Below, piece by piece: positions 44,544 to 53,258 of a stretch of DNA of 64,000 nt; the stretch's first letter is position 1, and each line of letters starts with the position of its first letter. The position numbers were made by a program, and so were the translations under genes. Origin of the DNA: Conchiformibius kuhniae DSM 17694 (GTDB lineage: Bacteria > Pseudomonadota > Gammaproteobacteria > Burkholderiales > Neisseriaceae); the NCBI RefSeq assembly GCF_000428785.1, contig NZ_AUAP01000003.1, forward strand, positions 62,001 to 126,000, read 5' to 3'. The notes under the pieces are model-generated. The model was given only the letters and a program-made list of their open reading frames with translations. It was not told where the DNA came from and searched no databases.

Positions 44544-45648
44544 CATACCATTGCGCCAAGCGCGATACGGCATCGCTTTGCCCGAACAGGAAGTGCTGCC
44601 ATTGCCGTGCCGACTGCTGCCATGCGCTTTGGTGGTCGAGCAGGGTGTGCCACGCTTGGGTGCGGACGGTGTCGTTCAGGCGTCGTCCGCCGTTCAGTTC
44701 GGCGGAAAGGACGTGGTGTGCGGATTGGAGTTTGGCGGGCAGGGCGGCGGTGGGGTAGTAGTGTTGCCAGAAGGCGTTGAGTTTGGCGGTGTGGGCGGAT
44801 TCGGCTTGCGGGTAGATGTGCCACAGCATGGGTTTGCCCGCCAGTTGCGCCCGCACGAAGCTGTCTTCGCCGCGTATCAGCAAGATGTCTGCCGACCACA
44901 GGATTTTGTCGAAATCGGCTTGGGCGACAAAGGGCAGCAGGTGGCAGTTGTCGGGCAGAACGCCGTTGTGGCGCAGGCTTTCGGCGCTGGGTTCGCCCGC
45001 CAGCCACAAGCGTGTGTGCCGTCCGCTTTTGGCGAGGGTGCGCCACCATGTTTGTAAAACGGGGGTTTTGTAGCCGAAGATGAAGATGTCGGTGCAGTCG
45101 CGGCTGCGGTCGGGCAGGCCCAGTTGGCGGCGCAGGTTGAATTCGTCGGCGTGGTCGAAGCTTTTTTGCCGCACGGCGTAGTCGGCTTCGCGCAGCAAAC
45201 CGCCGCTTTCGGGCAAAAAGCCCATTTGCCAGAAGTATTTTTGCAGGTGGTTGGCTTGGAGCGATTTCATCAGGTGGGTGCGCAATGCCCAGTCTTCGGC
45301 GCTCAAGTATTCCCAGTTCAGGCAAACGGCGTTGTTGTCGATGATGATGTTTTGCACCTGCTCGGGCAGCCGGCAGGCGAAGGCTTCGATGGCGATGTCG
45401 GGCGGGGGGACGTGGCTCAAATCGGCGTATTGACCTTCCTGCCAGTGGCGCAGGTAGATGCCGTCGTGGTGGAGCGGCAAGACTTCGGGCAGGGACGGGA
45501 CGATGGCGCGAAGTGCCGCCGCGTCGTCCACCCACAGGTACACGCTCCAGCCCAAACGCTGTGTCAGCTCCCGCGCCAAGCGCCATGAAACGCCGATGTC
45601 GCCGAAGTTGTCGATGACGGTGCAAAAAAGCCAGCATTTGGTTTTCAC
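44494..45648 (-). CDS. earP: EF-P arginine rhamnosyltransferase EarP
   Basis: EarP transfers rhamnose from dTDP-rhamnose to Arg32 of elongation factor P, easing polyproline stalls. The 384-residue GT-B protein shows WLFCTVIDNFGDIGVSWRLA with the catalytic Asp region, IIIDNNAVCLNWEYLSAEDW and the C-terminal ILLIRGEDSFVRAQLAGKP nucleotide-sugar motif. Its final residues (STHRAAHKAPPYALP) come from the leader repeat, so the native C-terminus has been replaced or extended. efp is not in the window. Confidence 0.93.
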   Translation of the reverse strand: MKTKCWLFCTVIDNFGDIGVSWRLARELTQRLGWSVYLWVDDAAALRAIVPSLPEVLPLHHDGIYLRHWQEGQYADLSHVPPPDIAIEAFACRLPEQVQNIIIDNNAVCLNWEYLSAEDWALRTHLMKSLQANHLQKYFWQMGFLPESGGLLREADYAVRQKSFDHADEFNLRRQLGLPDRSRDCTDIFIFGYKTPVLQTWWRTLAKSGRHTRLWLAGEPSAESLRHNGVLPDNCHLLPFVAQADFDKILWSADILLIRGEDSFVRAQLAGKPMLWHIYPQAESAHTAKLNAFWQHYYPTAALPAKLQSAHHVLSAELNGGRRLNDTVRTQAWHTLLDHQSAWQQSARQWQHFLFGQSDAVSRLAQWYASTHRAAHKAPPYALP

Positions 45649-45820
45649 AAAAAGTCCTTTTTATGGTGGTTGTGGTCGGGTGGGGCAGACGCCCCTGCCG
45701 ATTGTGGCACGTTGGCACGGTGGCGGGCAAGCTGAGGCGCGTGCCGCCGTGTGTTTGCGGCGGGTGCGGCGGCGGTGCGTGGTTTGCTTAAGTATTTTCA
45801 AACAAAAGATTTTTTGTATT

Positions 45821-45850
45821 TTGAAAATTTATGGTTCGGATTTTGATAAT
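45821..45850 (+). promoter_or_regulatory. Orphan promoter
   Basis: TTGAAA (45821-45826), 18-nt spacer, GATAAT (45845-45850), with no ORF following. Confidence 0.45.
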
Positions 45851-45856
45851 AAATTG

Positions 45857-46095
45857 CGCGATGGGGGAATTTTGGTCAAAATAAAAACGCCATTTGCTAC
45901 AAGGTGCTGACCCGTATCGGGCAGGAAGCTTGCGGCGGGTGCCAAAGTGTTGCCATTTTGCATCTGTGCGGGCAATGGATTTCTCGGGTGCGGCGGTTTT
46001 CTCCTCCTTTTCCGCCGTACCCCCTGATTAACCTGAGGGTTATTCAGGCAAAACGGTTGTGTTTCAGCCTTTTTGCCTGAGTAACCCTTTTTTAC
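45857..46095 (+). ncRNA. Candidate unannotated small RNA
   Basis: Between the promoter at 45821 and a long hairpin with T tail at 46036-46095 lies about 180 nt of non-coding sequence with local GC-rich stems. No known RNA family was recognised (not tmRNA, RNase P, 4.5S or 6S by my reading). It could instead be a leader of the reductase gene at 46249. Confidence 0.35.
46036..46095 (+). terminator. Long terminator hairpin
   Basis: GGGTTATTCAGGCAAAA pairs with TTTTTGCCTGAGTAACCC with one mismatch and is followed by TTTTTT. Confidence 0.65.
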
Positions 46096-46114
46096 CGGTA
46101 ACGGAATGGGTATG

Positions 46115-46248
46115 TTTCAACGCATGGGGCTGCACATAAAGCGCAGCCCCGTGCCTTGCCCCGATTCGGACGGGTTTGCGCCTCGACCGAATAATCAAGC
46201 GATTTTACCGCCGTGAACGGCGGGGTTTCCAACCGAAAAGGAATTTTG
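46115..46248 (+). repeat. Leader repeat copy L6 (REP2/CREN-like) before the reductase gene
   Basis: ATG-TTTCAACGCATGGGGCTGC, then AAGCGCAGCCCC closing the first stem perfectly, GATTCGGACGGG, a CCGCCGTGAACGGCGG hairpin and AAAAGGAATTTTG against ATG 46249. Confidence 0.9.
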
Positions 46249-47643
46249 ATGAAGATTTTGCATGCGGATGTGGCGGTTTTGGGCGGCGGCAGTGCGGGAA
46301 TGAATGCGTTCCGCAATGCCCGACAGTTTACCGACAATGTGTATCTGATTGAGGGCGCACAGTTCGGCACCACCTGCGCCCGTGTGGGCTGTATGCCGTC
46401 CAAGCTGCTGATTGCGGCTGCCGATGCCCGCCACCATGCTTTGCACACCGCGCCCTTTGGCGTGCGGGTGGACGAAGGCGCGGTGCGGGTGGACGGCAGG
46501 GCGGTGATGGCGCGGGTGAAAAGCGAGCGCGACCGTTTTGTCGGCTTTGTGCTGGAAGATGTGGAAGCGTGGCCGCAGGAGCGGCGCATCATGGGTCATG
46601 CCCGTTTTGTGGACGAACACACGGTGCAGGTGGGCGACCACACCCGCATTCACGCCGAACGCATTGTGATTGCCACCGGTTCGCGCCCGACCGTGCTGCC
46701 GCAGTGGCAGGCGTTGGGCGACAAATTGATTGTCAATGACGATGTGTTTGCGTGGGACACGCTGCCGCAGCGCGTGGCGGTGTTCGGCACGGGCGTGATT
46801 GGCTTGGAGCTGGGACAGGCGTTGAGCCGCTTGGGGGTGGAAGTGGCGGTGTTCGGGCGCAGCGCGTCCGTTGGCGGCATCAGCGACCCGCAAGTGCGCG
46901 CCGAAGCGGAACAGATTTTTGCGCAGGAATTCCCCCTGTATCTGAACACGCAAACCGAAGCATCGTTGCAAGACGGCGGCGTGCGCGTGGATTGGCGGCG
47001 CGAGGACGGCGAAAGCGGCACGTTTGCCGCCGATTATGTGCTGGCGGCGGCGGGGCGCACCCCCAATACCGACAACATCGGCTTGGAAAACCTCAACATC
47101 GCCACCGATGCGCGCGGCGTACCGCTTGCCGACCCGCACACCATGCAAACCTCCCTGCCGCACATCTTCATTGCCGGCGACGCGTCCGACCAAATCCCCC
47201 TGCTGCACGAAGCCTCCGACCAAGGCAAAATCGCCGGCACCAACGCGGGCGCGTATCCCGACATTCGTGCGGGCTTGCGGCGCAGCCTGATTGGCGTGGT
47301 GTTCAGCGACCCGCAAATCATGGTGGCGGGGGCGCGTTTTGCCCGATTGCAGGCGCAGTTTGGCGACAACATGGTGAGCGGCACGGTGTCGTTTGCCAAT
47401 CAGGGGCGCAGCCGCGTGATGCGCGTCAATCGCGGACGTTTGCACGTTTATGCCGAACGCGGGACGGGGCGTTTTCTGGGTGCGGAAATGGTCGGGCCTG
47501 CCGCCGAACACATCGCCCACCTGCTCGCATGGGCGCACCAGCAGCACATGACCGTGCCGCAAATGCTCGACATGCCGTTTTACCACCCCGTGATTGAAGA
47601 AGGCTTGCGTACCGCCCTGCGCGATGCGGCGGCGAAATTGTGA
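46249..47643 (+). CDS. Dihydrolipoyl dehydrogenase-like pyridine nucleotide-disulfide oxidoreductase
   Basis: The 464-residue flavoprotein has the FAD motif DVAVLGGGSAGMNAFRNA, the redox-active disulfide in GTTCARVGCMPSKLL, an NAD-binding GTGVIGLELGQAL, the second FAD motif HIFIAGDA and the C-terminal HPVIEEGLRTAL with the His-Glu pair. It stands alone, not with 2-oxoacid dehydrogenase genes, so it may be a stand-alone disulfide reductase rather than an E3 subunit. The ribosome-binding site comes from leader copy L6. Confidence 0.88.
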   Translation: MKILHADVAVLGGGSAGMNAFRNARQFTDNVYLIEGAQFGTTCARVGCMPSKLLIAAADARHHALHTAPFGVRVDEGAVRVDGRAVMARVKSERDRFVGFVLEDVEAWPQERRIMGHARFVDEHTVQVGDHTRIHAERIVIATGSRPTVLPQWQALGDKLIVNDDVFAWDTLPQRVAVFGTGVIGLELGQALSRLGVEVAVFGRSASVGGISDPQVRAEAEQIFAQEFPLYLNTQTEASLQDGGVRVDWRREDGESGTFAADYVLAAAGRTPNTDNIGLENLNIATDARGVPLADPHTMQTSLPHIFIAGDASDQIPLLHEASDQGKIAGTNAGAYPDIRAGLRRSLIGVVFSDPQIMVAGARFARLQAQFGDNMVSGTVSFANQGRSRVMRVNRGRLHVYAERGTGRFLGAEMVGPAAEHIAHLLAWAHQQHMTVPQMLDMPFYHPVIEEGLRTALRDAAAKL

Positions 47644-47841
47644 AATTAGCCCGTCCGATTGTTGGCATCGGGCGGGGCGCGGATAACATAATCCCGTCTT
47701 GCGTCAAGCCTTGTAAAGTTCCGAAAGGCTGCTGGACGCGGGCAGGGCGGGCGCGTAATATCCGCATCAGCCGAACGGGACGGCAAGCACTTTCCCGCAC
47801 AACAAACCCAACCCTTTTTACTTTTTGATAAGGAATATGTG

Positions 47842-48219
47842 ATGAAAGCCCTGAAAATTTTTTCCGCCGTTGCCCTGTCTGCCGGTTTGATTGCCTCTGC
47901 CAACGCTGCCGTTGACGCCAACAAAATCACCAAGCGTGCCACCGTAAGCTACACCTGCCAAGGCGGCAAACACCTGAACGTAAACTACGGCTTCAACGCC
48001 GCCGGCGTACCCGTTACCGCCACCGCCCGCATCGACGGTCAAAACCGCGTGATGCGCTACGACCTGAACCGCTCCGACCGTGTGGAAACTTCCTTCAAAG
48101 ACGCGCGCGGTTACACCTTGAGCGGCAACGAAATCAACAGCCGCAACTACCGCAAAGCCGGCGTGATGGTTACTTCGCCGCGCAACCAAGTCGTATTCAA
48201 ATCCTGCGCCGCCAACTGA
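47842..48219 (+). CDS. Adhesin complex protein (ACP)/MliC-like lysozyme inhibitor, paralogue 1
   Basis: A 125-residue protein with a signal peptide (MKALKIFSAVALSAGLIASA) and a mature ACP domain (ATVSYTCQGGKHLNVNYGFN; TSFKDARGYTLSGNEINSRN; MVTSPRNQVVFKSCAAN). Two cysteines should form the disulfide of the family. In meningococci ACP is a surface adhesin that also inhibits C-type lysozyme. ATG 47842 has AAGGAATATGTG upstream. It is duplicated in tandem with the next gene. Confidence 0.85.
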   Translation: MKALKIFSAVALSAGLIASANAAVDANKITKRATVSYTCQGGKHLNVNYGFNAAGVPVTATARIDGQNRVMRYDLNRSDRVETSFKDARGYTLSGNEINSRNYRKAGVMVTSPRNQVVFKSCAAN

Positions 48220-48303
48220 TGACGCGGCACGGACGCGCCCGTGAAAGCGGGCGCAAGCCCCGCCAATCTTTTAAAAAACCAAAACCCTTGAATTAAGGAA
48301 AAG

Positions 48304-48684
48304 ATGATGAAAGCCCTGAAAATTTTCTCTGCCGTTGCCCTGTCTGCCGGTCTGATTGCTTCTGCCAACGCCGCCATCGATGCCAACAAAATCACCAAGC
48401 GCGGCACGGTGAACTACAGTTGCCAAGGCGGCAAACGCGTTACCGTAAACTACGGCTTCAACGCTGCGGGCGTTCCCGTTACCGCTACGGCGCGTGTGGA
48501 CGGCAAAAACCGTGTGATGCGTTACGACTTGGGACGTTCCGACCGTGTGAGCGCGTTCTTTAAAGACGCACGCGGTTACCGCTTGGGTGCGGGCGAGCTG
48601 ACCAGCCGCAATTTCCGCAAATCCAGCGTGATGATTACTTCGCCGCGCAATCAAATTTTGTTCAAAAGCTGCATGCCGCGTTAA
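48304..48684 (+). CDS. Adhesin complex protein (ACP)/MliC-like lysozyme inhibitor, paralogue 2
   Basis: A 126-residue homologue with the same signal peptide and the body TVNYSCQGGKRVTVNYGFNA, FFKDARGYRLGAGELTSRNF, MITSPRNQILFKSCMPR. It is nearly identical to paralogue 1 in the first 30 residues and diverges at the surface segments, so the duplication is old or under selection. Start ATG 48304 or 48307. It is followed by a terminator. Confidence 0.85.
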   Translation: MMKALKIFSAVALSAGLIASANAAIDANKITKRGTVNYSCQGGKRVTVNYGFNAAGVPVTATARVDGKNRVMRYDLGRSDRVSAFFKDARGYRLGAGELTSRNFRKSSVMITSPRNQILFKSCMPR

Positions 48685-48698
48685 TTGATGAACGCGTA

Positions 48699-48739
48699 AC
48701 CGCGCCCGCCGTTGTTGTTTGACGGCGGGCGTTTTTGTT
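48699..48739. terminator. Terminator between ACP2 and hutG
   Basis: CGCCCGCCGTTGTTG pairs through GACGGCGGGCG and is followed by TTTTTG; the genes converge. Confidence 0.8.
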
Positions 48740-48744
48740 TGGTT

Positions 48745-49695
48745 TCAGCGCCAATCCTGCCAAAGCTGCCACAACAGCCGCGCCGCCGTCCGCGCCGCGT
48801 TTCCTGCATCATCGTATTGCGGATTGAATTCCACCACATCGGCGGCGCAGGTTTTGCCGCTCTGCACAATCGGGCGCAACAGGTGCAGCAGCAGCTCGAG
48901 CGGTATCCCCAGCGCGGCGGGCGCGGACACGGCGGGCATTTGCGCGGCAGGCAGCACGTCCAAATCAATCGTCAAATAAATCAAATCGCTGTCGGCACAA
49001 AGTTGCGCCAAGCGTGCCGTTAAAGCGGCGGCGTTGCCCCAATGCACGTCCGTGTCCCAAATCATCTCCACGCCCAAAGCGGCGGCATCGTCCAGCAACG
49101 CGGCGGTGTTGGCGGCGCGGCTGACGCCGATGCAGGTGTAGGCAAATTCGCGCCCTTGCGCCCGCGCCAATGCCGCCAGTTGCGCGAACGGCGTGCCGGA
49201 AGTGGCGCGGTCGGCGCGGCGCAAATCCAAATGCGGGTCAAAATTGATGATGCGGATGCGGCGGTGCGGGAATGCGTCAAACAGCCCCTTGCCGTGCGCG
49301 AACGCCGTTTCGTGTCCGCCGCCGAGTACCAAAGTGCGCCCGCCGTGGCGGTGGATTTCGGTAACGGCGGCGGCGAAACCGTTTTGACCTTGTTCCAAAT
49401 CATTGCCCGAATAGGAAAAATCGCCGCCGTCCAATAAGGGTCGCGGCGCGGCATGGGCGGCGGTGTTTGCCAAGGCGCGGCGCAACACGGGCGGCGCGGC
49501 GGCCGCACCGGTGCGCCCCTGATTGCGGCGTACGCCTTCATCGCTGCAAAAACCGAGCAGCACGGTTTTCCCGTCCGCGTGTTCGGGCTGCCACGCGTTC
49601 AGGCATTCAATCGTTTGAAACAGGCGCAGCGCGGACGGGCTTTCGCAGCGGTCATCGCGCCCTTGCCACACATCACCGGCAACAGCATGCCACAT
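48745..49695 (-). CDS. hutG: Formimidoylglutamase
   Basis: HutG hydrolyses N-formimidoyl-glutamate to glutamate and formamide, the last step of histidine degradation. The 316-residue arginase-family protein shows LVLGGGHETAFAHG, INFDPHLDLRRAD and YLTIDLDVLPAAQMP, with the binuclear Mn ligands. I chose ATG 49695 because AAAGGA is best spaced before it; ATG 49698 and 49701 are alternatives. Confidence 0.93.
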   Translation of the reverse strand: MWHAVAGDVWQGRDDRCESPSALRLFQTIECLNAWQPEHADGKTVLLGFCSDEGVRRNQGRTGAAAAPPVLRRALANTAAHAAPRPLLDGGDFSYSGNDLEQGQNGFAAAVTEIHRHGGRTLVLGGGHETAFAHGKGLFDAFPHRRIRIINFDPHLDLRRADRATSGTPFAQLAALARAQGREFAYTCIGVSRAANTAALLDDAAALGVEMIWDTDVHWGNAAALTARLAQLCADSDLIYLTIDLDVLPAAQMPAVSAPAALGIPLELLLHLLRPIVQSGKTCAADVVEFNPQYDDAGNAARTAARLLWQLWQDWR

Positions 49696-49821
49696 CATCA
49701 TTCCTTTTTGAAATAAAAAAATCATCGCCGGCAATGCCTGTGGTGCTGCCGGCAGCGCATCGATTCGCGCCCGTTCGGGCAACGGCAACTGAAAATGCCG
49801 TTTTTATGTTTGATGACGCCA

Positions 49822-50145
49822 TCAGTGGAAATTTTTGCGGGTTTTATGGCTGTCGTACTGGTAGCAGGTGATGATGGTATTTTCGCACTCGACCACCACT
49901 AAGCCGCCTTTATCCAAAATCTGCTTCAATATTTTCAAGTCTTGTTGCAAAACGTGTATTTCGGCATGGGCGGCGGTTTTGGCAAGGGCTTTGTGGCAAT
50001 CGTCAATGATTCTGTTCAGCATGCGCTTGTTGAGAAAGTAATAATCGTGGCGGACATCGCCGTATTTCAACACCATTTCAATTTGACGCTGGGTGATGCC
50101 GCGCTGGTTCATTCTTTGATTGGCATGGAAAGATAGGGTTTGCAT
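49822..50145 (-). CDS. DUF4258-like protein
   Basis: A 107-residue protein with SFHANQRMNQRGITQRQIEM, VLKYGDVRHDYYFLNKRMLN and VVECENTIITCYQYDSHKTR, the layout of DUF4258-type small proteins. Such genes are found in accessory regions; a toxin-like role has been proposed for some but is not shown here. No good ribosome-binding site precedes the start. No partner gene is evident. Confidence 0.6.
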   Translation of the reverse strand: MQTLSFHANQRMNQRGITQRQIEMVLKYGDVRHDYYFLNKRMLNRIIDDCHKALAKTAAHAEIHVLQQDLKILKQILDKGGLVVVECENTIITCYQYDSHKTRKNFH

Positions 50146-50330
50146 GATTGGCTCTGATGTTCTTCCAAAGCCGGAAATTGTATTGATGATGCCCGATGGT
50201 GTCAAATTTAATCGTTATTGTTTTCAATGGATTGATGTGTTGCTTGGTGCGGGTAAGCACTTATGTGCGGGCGCATTGCCAATTGCCTGCAAAACCACTG
50301 TGCGGGCATGACGGTGCAAAGGTTTTTCGG
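50146..50330. other. AT-rich intergenic region with partial MITE
   Basis: It contains an early segment without recognisable signals, followed by the right third of a MITE (GCGGGCATGACGG...AATTGATGACGCACCC-TA, 50285-50351). Confidence 0.45.
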
Positions 50331-50351
50331 TTAATTGATGACGCACCCTAT
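50285..50351. repeat. Partial MITE (right end)
   Basis: The right half-repeat GCGGGCATGACGG and terminus AATTGATGACGCACCC-TA. It runs into the end of the neighbouring hypothetical gene, supplying its last codons and stop. Confidence 0.7.
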
Positions 50352-50669
50352 AAGATGGGCTTGAAACTCGGCGCAATCGATGATTTGGTGGGGGAAATGT
50401 TTTTGGAAATCCTGATAAGTCAGGTGGTTGTCCGTCCAATAGCCGTAGTTTCGCGCATCGGGGGTTTTGATGATGACCCGTCCCGCCGCGTCCAAGCCGA
50501 TTTCGCGCACGGGGGCTTGGTCGGCGGCTTCAAAGGCGAGCAGCCATGTGCAAACCAAGTGGATTTGCGGTTCAAAATCGGGATTGGCGCATGGCAGCAG
50601 GCGCAGCAACAGGCGTTGCCACCACGCATCGGGCGGGGCGGGTTCGGTGCGGATTTTTAAGTAGAGCAT
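50331..50669 (-). CDS. Hypothetical protein between hutI and the DUF4258 gene
   Basis: A 112-residue cytosolic protein (MLYLKIRTEPAPPDAWWQRL; REIGLDAAGRVIIKTPDARN). The start is ATG 50669, one base after the hutI stop. The last five codons (GCVIN) and the stop are encoded by the inverted end of a MITE, so the C-terminus has been altered by insertion. I do not recognise the family; co-transcription with hutI is likely. Confidence 0.6.
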   Translation of the reverse strand: MLYLKIRTEPAPPDAWWQRLLLRLLPCANPDFEPQIHLVCTWLLAFEAADQAPVREIGLDAAGRVIIKTPDARNYGYWTDNHLTYQDFQKHFPHQIIDCAEFQAHLIGCVIN

Positions 50670-50684
50670 TTCAGGCAGCCTGAA
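50669..50684. repeat. DNA uptake sequence overlapping the hutI stop
   Basis: TTTCAGGCAGCCTGAA; read on the minus strand it encodes the last codons of hutI (CAG GCT GCC TGA). Confidence 0.75.
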
Positions 50685-51879
50685 TGTTGCCGTGCAGCAC
50701 CCGTTCGCGCAGCAGGGGGCGGAACGGTTCGTAAACAATATCCACAGGCGTGTCGGTGTCCCAAATATTGAAATGCGCGGGTTTGCCCGCCGCCAGTGTG
50801 CCGAAGTCATGTTCGCGGCGCAGGGCGCGGGCGGCGTGGACGGTTACGCCCTGCCATGCTTCCAATGGGGTCAGCCCGAATTGCACGCACGCCATGTTCA
50901 TCGCCAAACGCAGCGAAGCAAACGGGCCGGTACCCGGATTGAAGTCGGTGGCGACCGCCATCGGTACGCGGTATTCGCGCAGCAGCGACACGGGCGGCTT
51001 TTGCGTTTCGCGCAGAAAATAATACGCGCCGGGCAGCAACACCGCCACCGTTCCTGCCCGCGCCATCGCCGCCACGCCCGCTTCGTCCAAATATTCAATG
51101 TGGTCGGCCGACCAGCCGCCGTAACGCGCCACCAATGCGCTGCCGCCCTGCAAACTCAATTGTTCGGTATGCCCTTTGACGGGAATGTTCAAAGCGCGGG
51201 CTGCCTGAAACAGTTTTTCGGTTTGCGCGGCGGTGAAGCCCACCGTTTCGCAAAACACGTCCACGCACTCAAACAAGCCTTGTGCCCACAGTTCCGGCAT
51301 GATTTTATCAATCACCACATCAAGATAATCATCACCGCGCCCCGCATATTCGGGCGGAACGGCGTGGGCGGCGAGCAGGGTGGCGCTGACTTCCGCCGCG
51401 CCGCTTGCCTTGATGCGTTGCGCCACGCGCAGCATTTTCGCTTCGCTGTCCAAATCCAAGCCGTAGCCGGATTTGATTTCCACCAAGCCTACGCCGTCCG
51501 CCAGCAGGGTGGTGAGGCGTTGCGCCGCCAAGCGGTAGAGTTCGTCTTCGCCGGTGGCGCGGGTGGCGCGGACGGTGTGGTTGATGCCGCCGCCTTCGGC
51601 GCTGATTTGCTGGTAGGACACGCCGTTTTGACGGCGTTCCCATTCGGCGGCGCGGCTGCCGCCGAATACGAGATGGGTGTGGCAGTCAATCAGGCTGGGG
51701 GTGAGCAGTGCGCCGTGCAGTTCGCGCACGCGTTTGGCGTGCAGCGTGCCGGTGGGGGCGATGGCGGTGATGCGGCCGTTTTCGGTGAGTACGTCGTGGG
51801 CGGGCAGCAGGCCGTAGGGATTGTCGGGGGCGGATTGCAGGGTGGCAACGGCGGCGTTGCGCCAAAGGGTTTGCGGCAT
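50671..51879 (-). CDS. hutI: Imidazolonepropionase
   Basis: HutI hydrolyses 4-imidazolone-5-propanoate in the histidine degradation pathway. The 402-residue amidohydrolase has the metal motif IDCHTHLVFGG, GGINHTVRATRATGEDELY, the KSGYGLDLDSEAKMLR stretch, TLLAAHAVPPEY and ATDFNPGTGPFASLRLAMNM. Its stop codon lies in a DNA uptake sequence, giving an IQAA C-terminus. The gene follows leftward toward the hypothetical at 50669. Confidence 0.94.
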   Translation of the reverse strand: MPQTLWRNAAVATLQSAPDNPYGLLPAHDVLTENGRITAIAPTGTLHAKRVRELHGALLTPSLIDCHTHLVFGGSRAAEWERRQNGVSYQQISAEGGGINHTVRATRATGEDELYRLAAQRLTTLLADGVGLVEIKSGYGLDLDSEAKMLRVAQRIKASGAAEVSATLLAAHAVPPEYAGRGDDYLDVVIDKIMPELWAQGLFECVDVFCETVGFTAAQTEKLFQAARALNIPVKGHTEQLSLQGGSALVARYGGWSADHIEYLDEAGVAAMARAGTVAVLLPGAYYFLRETQKPPVSLLREYRVPMAVATDFNPGTGPFASLRLAMNMACVQFGLTPLEAWQGVTVHAARALRREHDFGTLAAGKPAHFNIWDTDTPVDIVYEPFRPLLRERVLHGNIQAA

Positions 51880-51960
51880 GGCGGGACTTTCTGCGGCGGT
51901 TGGAAAACAGTGGCGTATTATAGGGGAAAAACGGCGCGGGTGTGGGCTTGCCGGGGCGCG

Positions 51961-52150
51961 CCGTCAATTAGCCGAAAAACCTTTGCACCGTCATTTCCGT
52001 GCAGACGGGAAGCCAAAACAAGTTCAAATAAACCTTGAAAAAATATTGCGTGCAGGTTGTCGGACGGTGGATTCCCGCCTGCGCGGGCATAACGGTATTT
52101 TTGTATTATGCTGATTTTCAGCGTAAAAGTTTAAATGATGACGCACCCTA
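51961..52150. repeat. MITE copy with dRS3-type repeats
   Basis: The left end is decayed (GCCGTCAATTAGCCG); one exact dRS3-like unit (near 52069) and a diverged one are inside; the right end TTTAAATGATGACGCACCC-TA creates the stop of the next gene. Confidence 0.75.
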
Positions 52151-53161
52151 GCTTCGCAGTGTCAAGTCGCCTTCGCGTATCCAGCCGATGCGGCGCAGGG
52201 GCGCGGCAATCAGCAAGGTCAGCGCGGCGGGCAGGACGAAGTGCAGCAGTATGACGGCAAACCACACGGCAGGGGCGTTGCCCATGGCGGCGAAGGTGCC
52301 GATTTGTCCGACCAGTCCGCTTGTGCCCATGCCGGCGCCGGCGGGAATGTTGCTCATGTTGAAGCCGAGTACCGCCACCGGTCCGAGTATCGCGCCCGTC
52401 AGGGTCGGCGGCAGCCAGATGCGCGGGTTGTTGATGATGTTGGGCATTTGCAGCATGCTGGTGCCCAAGCCCTGACCGAGCAGCCCGCCCCAGCCGTTTT
52501 CGCGAAAACCCATCACGGCAAAACCGACCATTTGGGCGCAACAGCCGACCGTTGCCGCACCCGCCGCCGCGCCGTCCAGCGACAGGGCAATCGCCAATGC
52601 CGCACTGGAAACGGGCAGGGTGAGCAGCATGCCCATCAGCACCGCCACCGCCATGCCCATCAGCAGGGGCTGCCACGCTACGGCCGCAGTAATCAGTGTG
52701 CCCAGTTGGGTCATCAGCGCGGCGGTGAGCGGCCCGACAAATTGGGCGGCTGCCGTTCCCGCCACCAGCGTGACGGCGGGGGTAACGATGATGTCGGCGG
52801 GCGTGGTTTTGCTCACGAGTTTGCCCGCTTCCGCGCCCGCCGCCGCCGCCACAAACGCCCCCACCGGCCCGCCCAATGCCGCGCCCGCCGTTCCCGTAAC
52901 CGCGCCGGCAAGCCACACCGCAGGCGGTGCTTTCAAGGCAAACGCCACCCCCGTGCCAATCGCCGCACCCATTGCCGATTGCGCCTGCCTGCCCGTTTCC
53001 GCCAGCCAAGGCAAATGCAGCCATTCGCCCGCCCCTTTCAAAATCAGCCCGCAAATCAGCGAGCCGAACAAACCCAATGCCATAAAATTCACAGCATCGA
53101 TGCCGTAACGGCGCACACTGAACACAATATCGCGTTCGGCAAGAAAACGGCGCAACGTCAT
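52148..53161 (-). CDS. PTS_EIIC_2-type multispan membrane protein
   Basis: A 337-residue, very hydrophobic glycine/alanine-rich protein with about ten helices, of the PTS EIIC_2 family (IITAAVAWQPLLMGMAVAVL; NIPAGAGMGTSGLVGQIGTF). Members resemble PTS permease domains but usually stand without EIIA/EIIB, as here, so sugar phosphorylation is doubtful. ATG 53161 has GGAGGTTTT. It is divergent from hutU. The stop codon TAG is at the MITE junction. Confidence 0.8.
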   Translation of the reverse strand: MTLRRFLAERDIVFSVRRYGIDAVNFMALGLFGSLICGLILKGAGEWLHLPWLAETGRQAQSAMGAAIGTGVAFALKAPPAVWLAGAVTGTAGAALGGPVGAFVAAAAGAEAGKLVSKTTPADIIVTPAVTLVAGTAAAQFVGPLTAALMTQLGTLITAAVAWQPLLMGMAVAVLMGMLLTLPVSSAALAIALSLDGAAAGAATVGCCAQMVGFAVMGFRENGWGGLLGQGLGTSMLQMPNIINNPRIWLPPTLTGAILGPVAVLGFNMSNIPAGAGMGTSGLVGQIGTFAAMGNAPAVWFAVILLHFVLPAALTLLIAAPLRRIGWIREGDLTLRS

Positions 53162-53258
53162 AAAACCTCCAGTTCGGGTCAAGCGTCAGAGCCTGCCAGT
53201 TTAATCGAATTTTTGCACTATTGGGAAGCGGTTTGCCCGAAAAAGCACAAGCCAAGCC

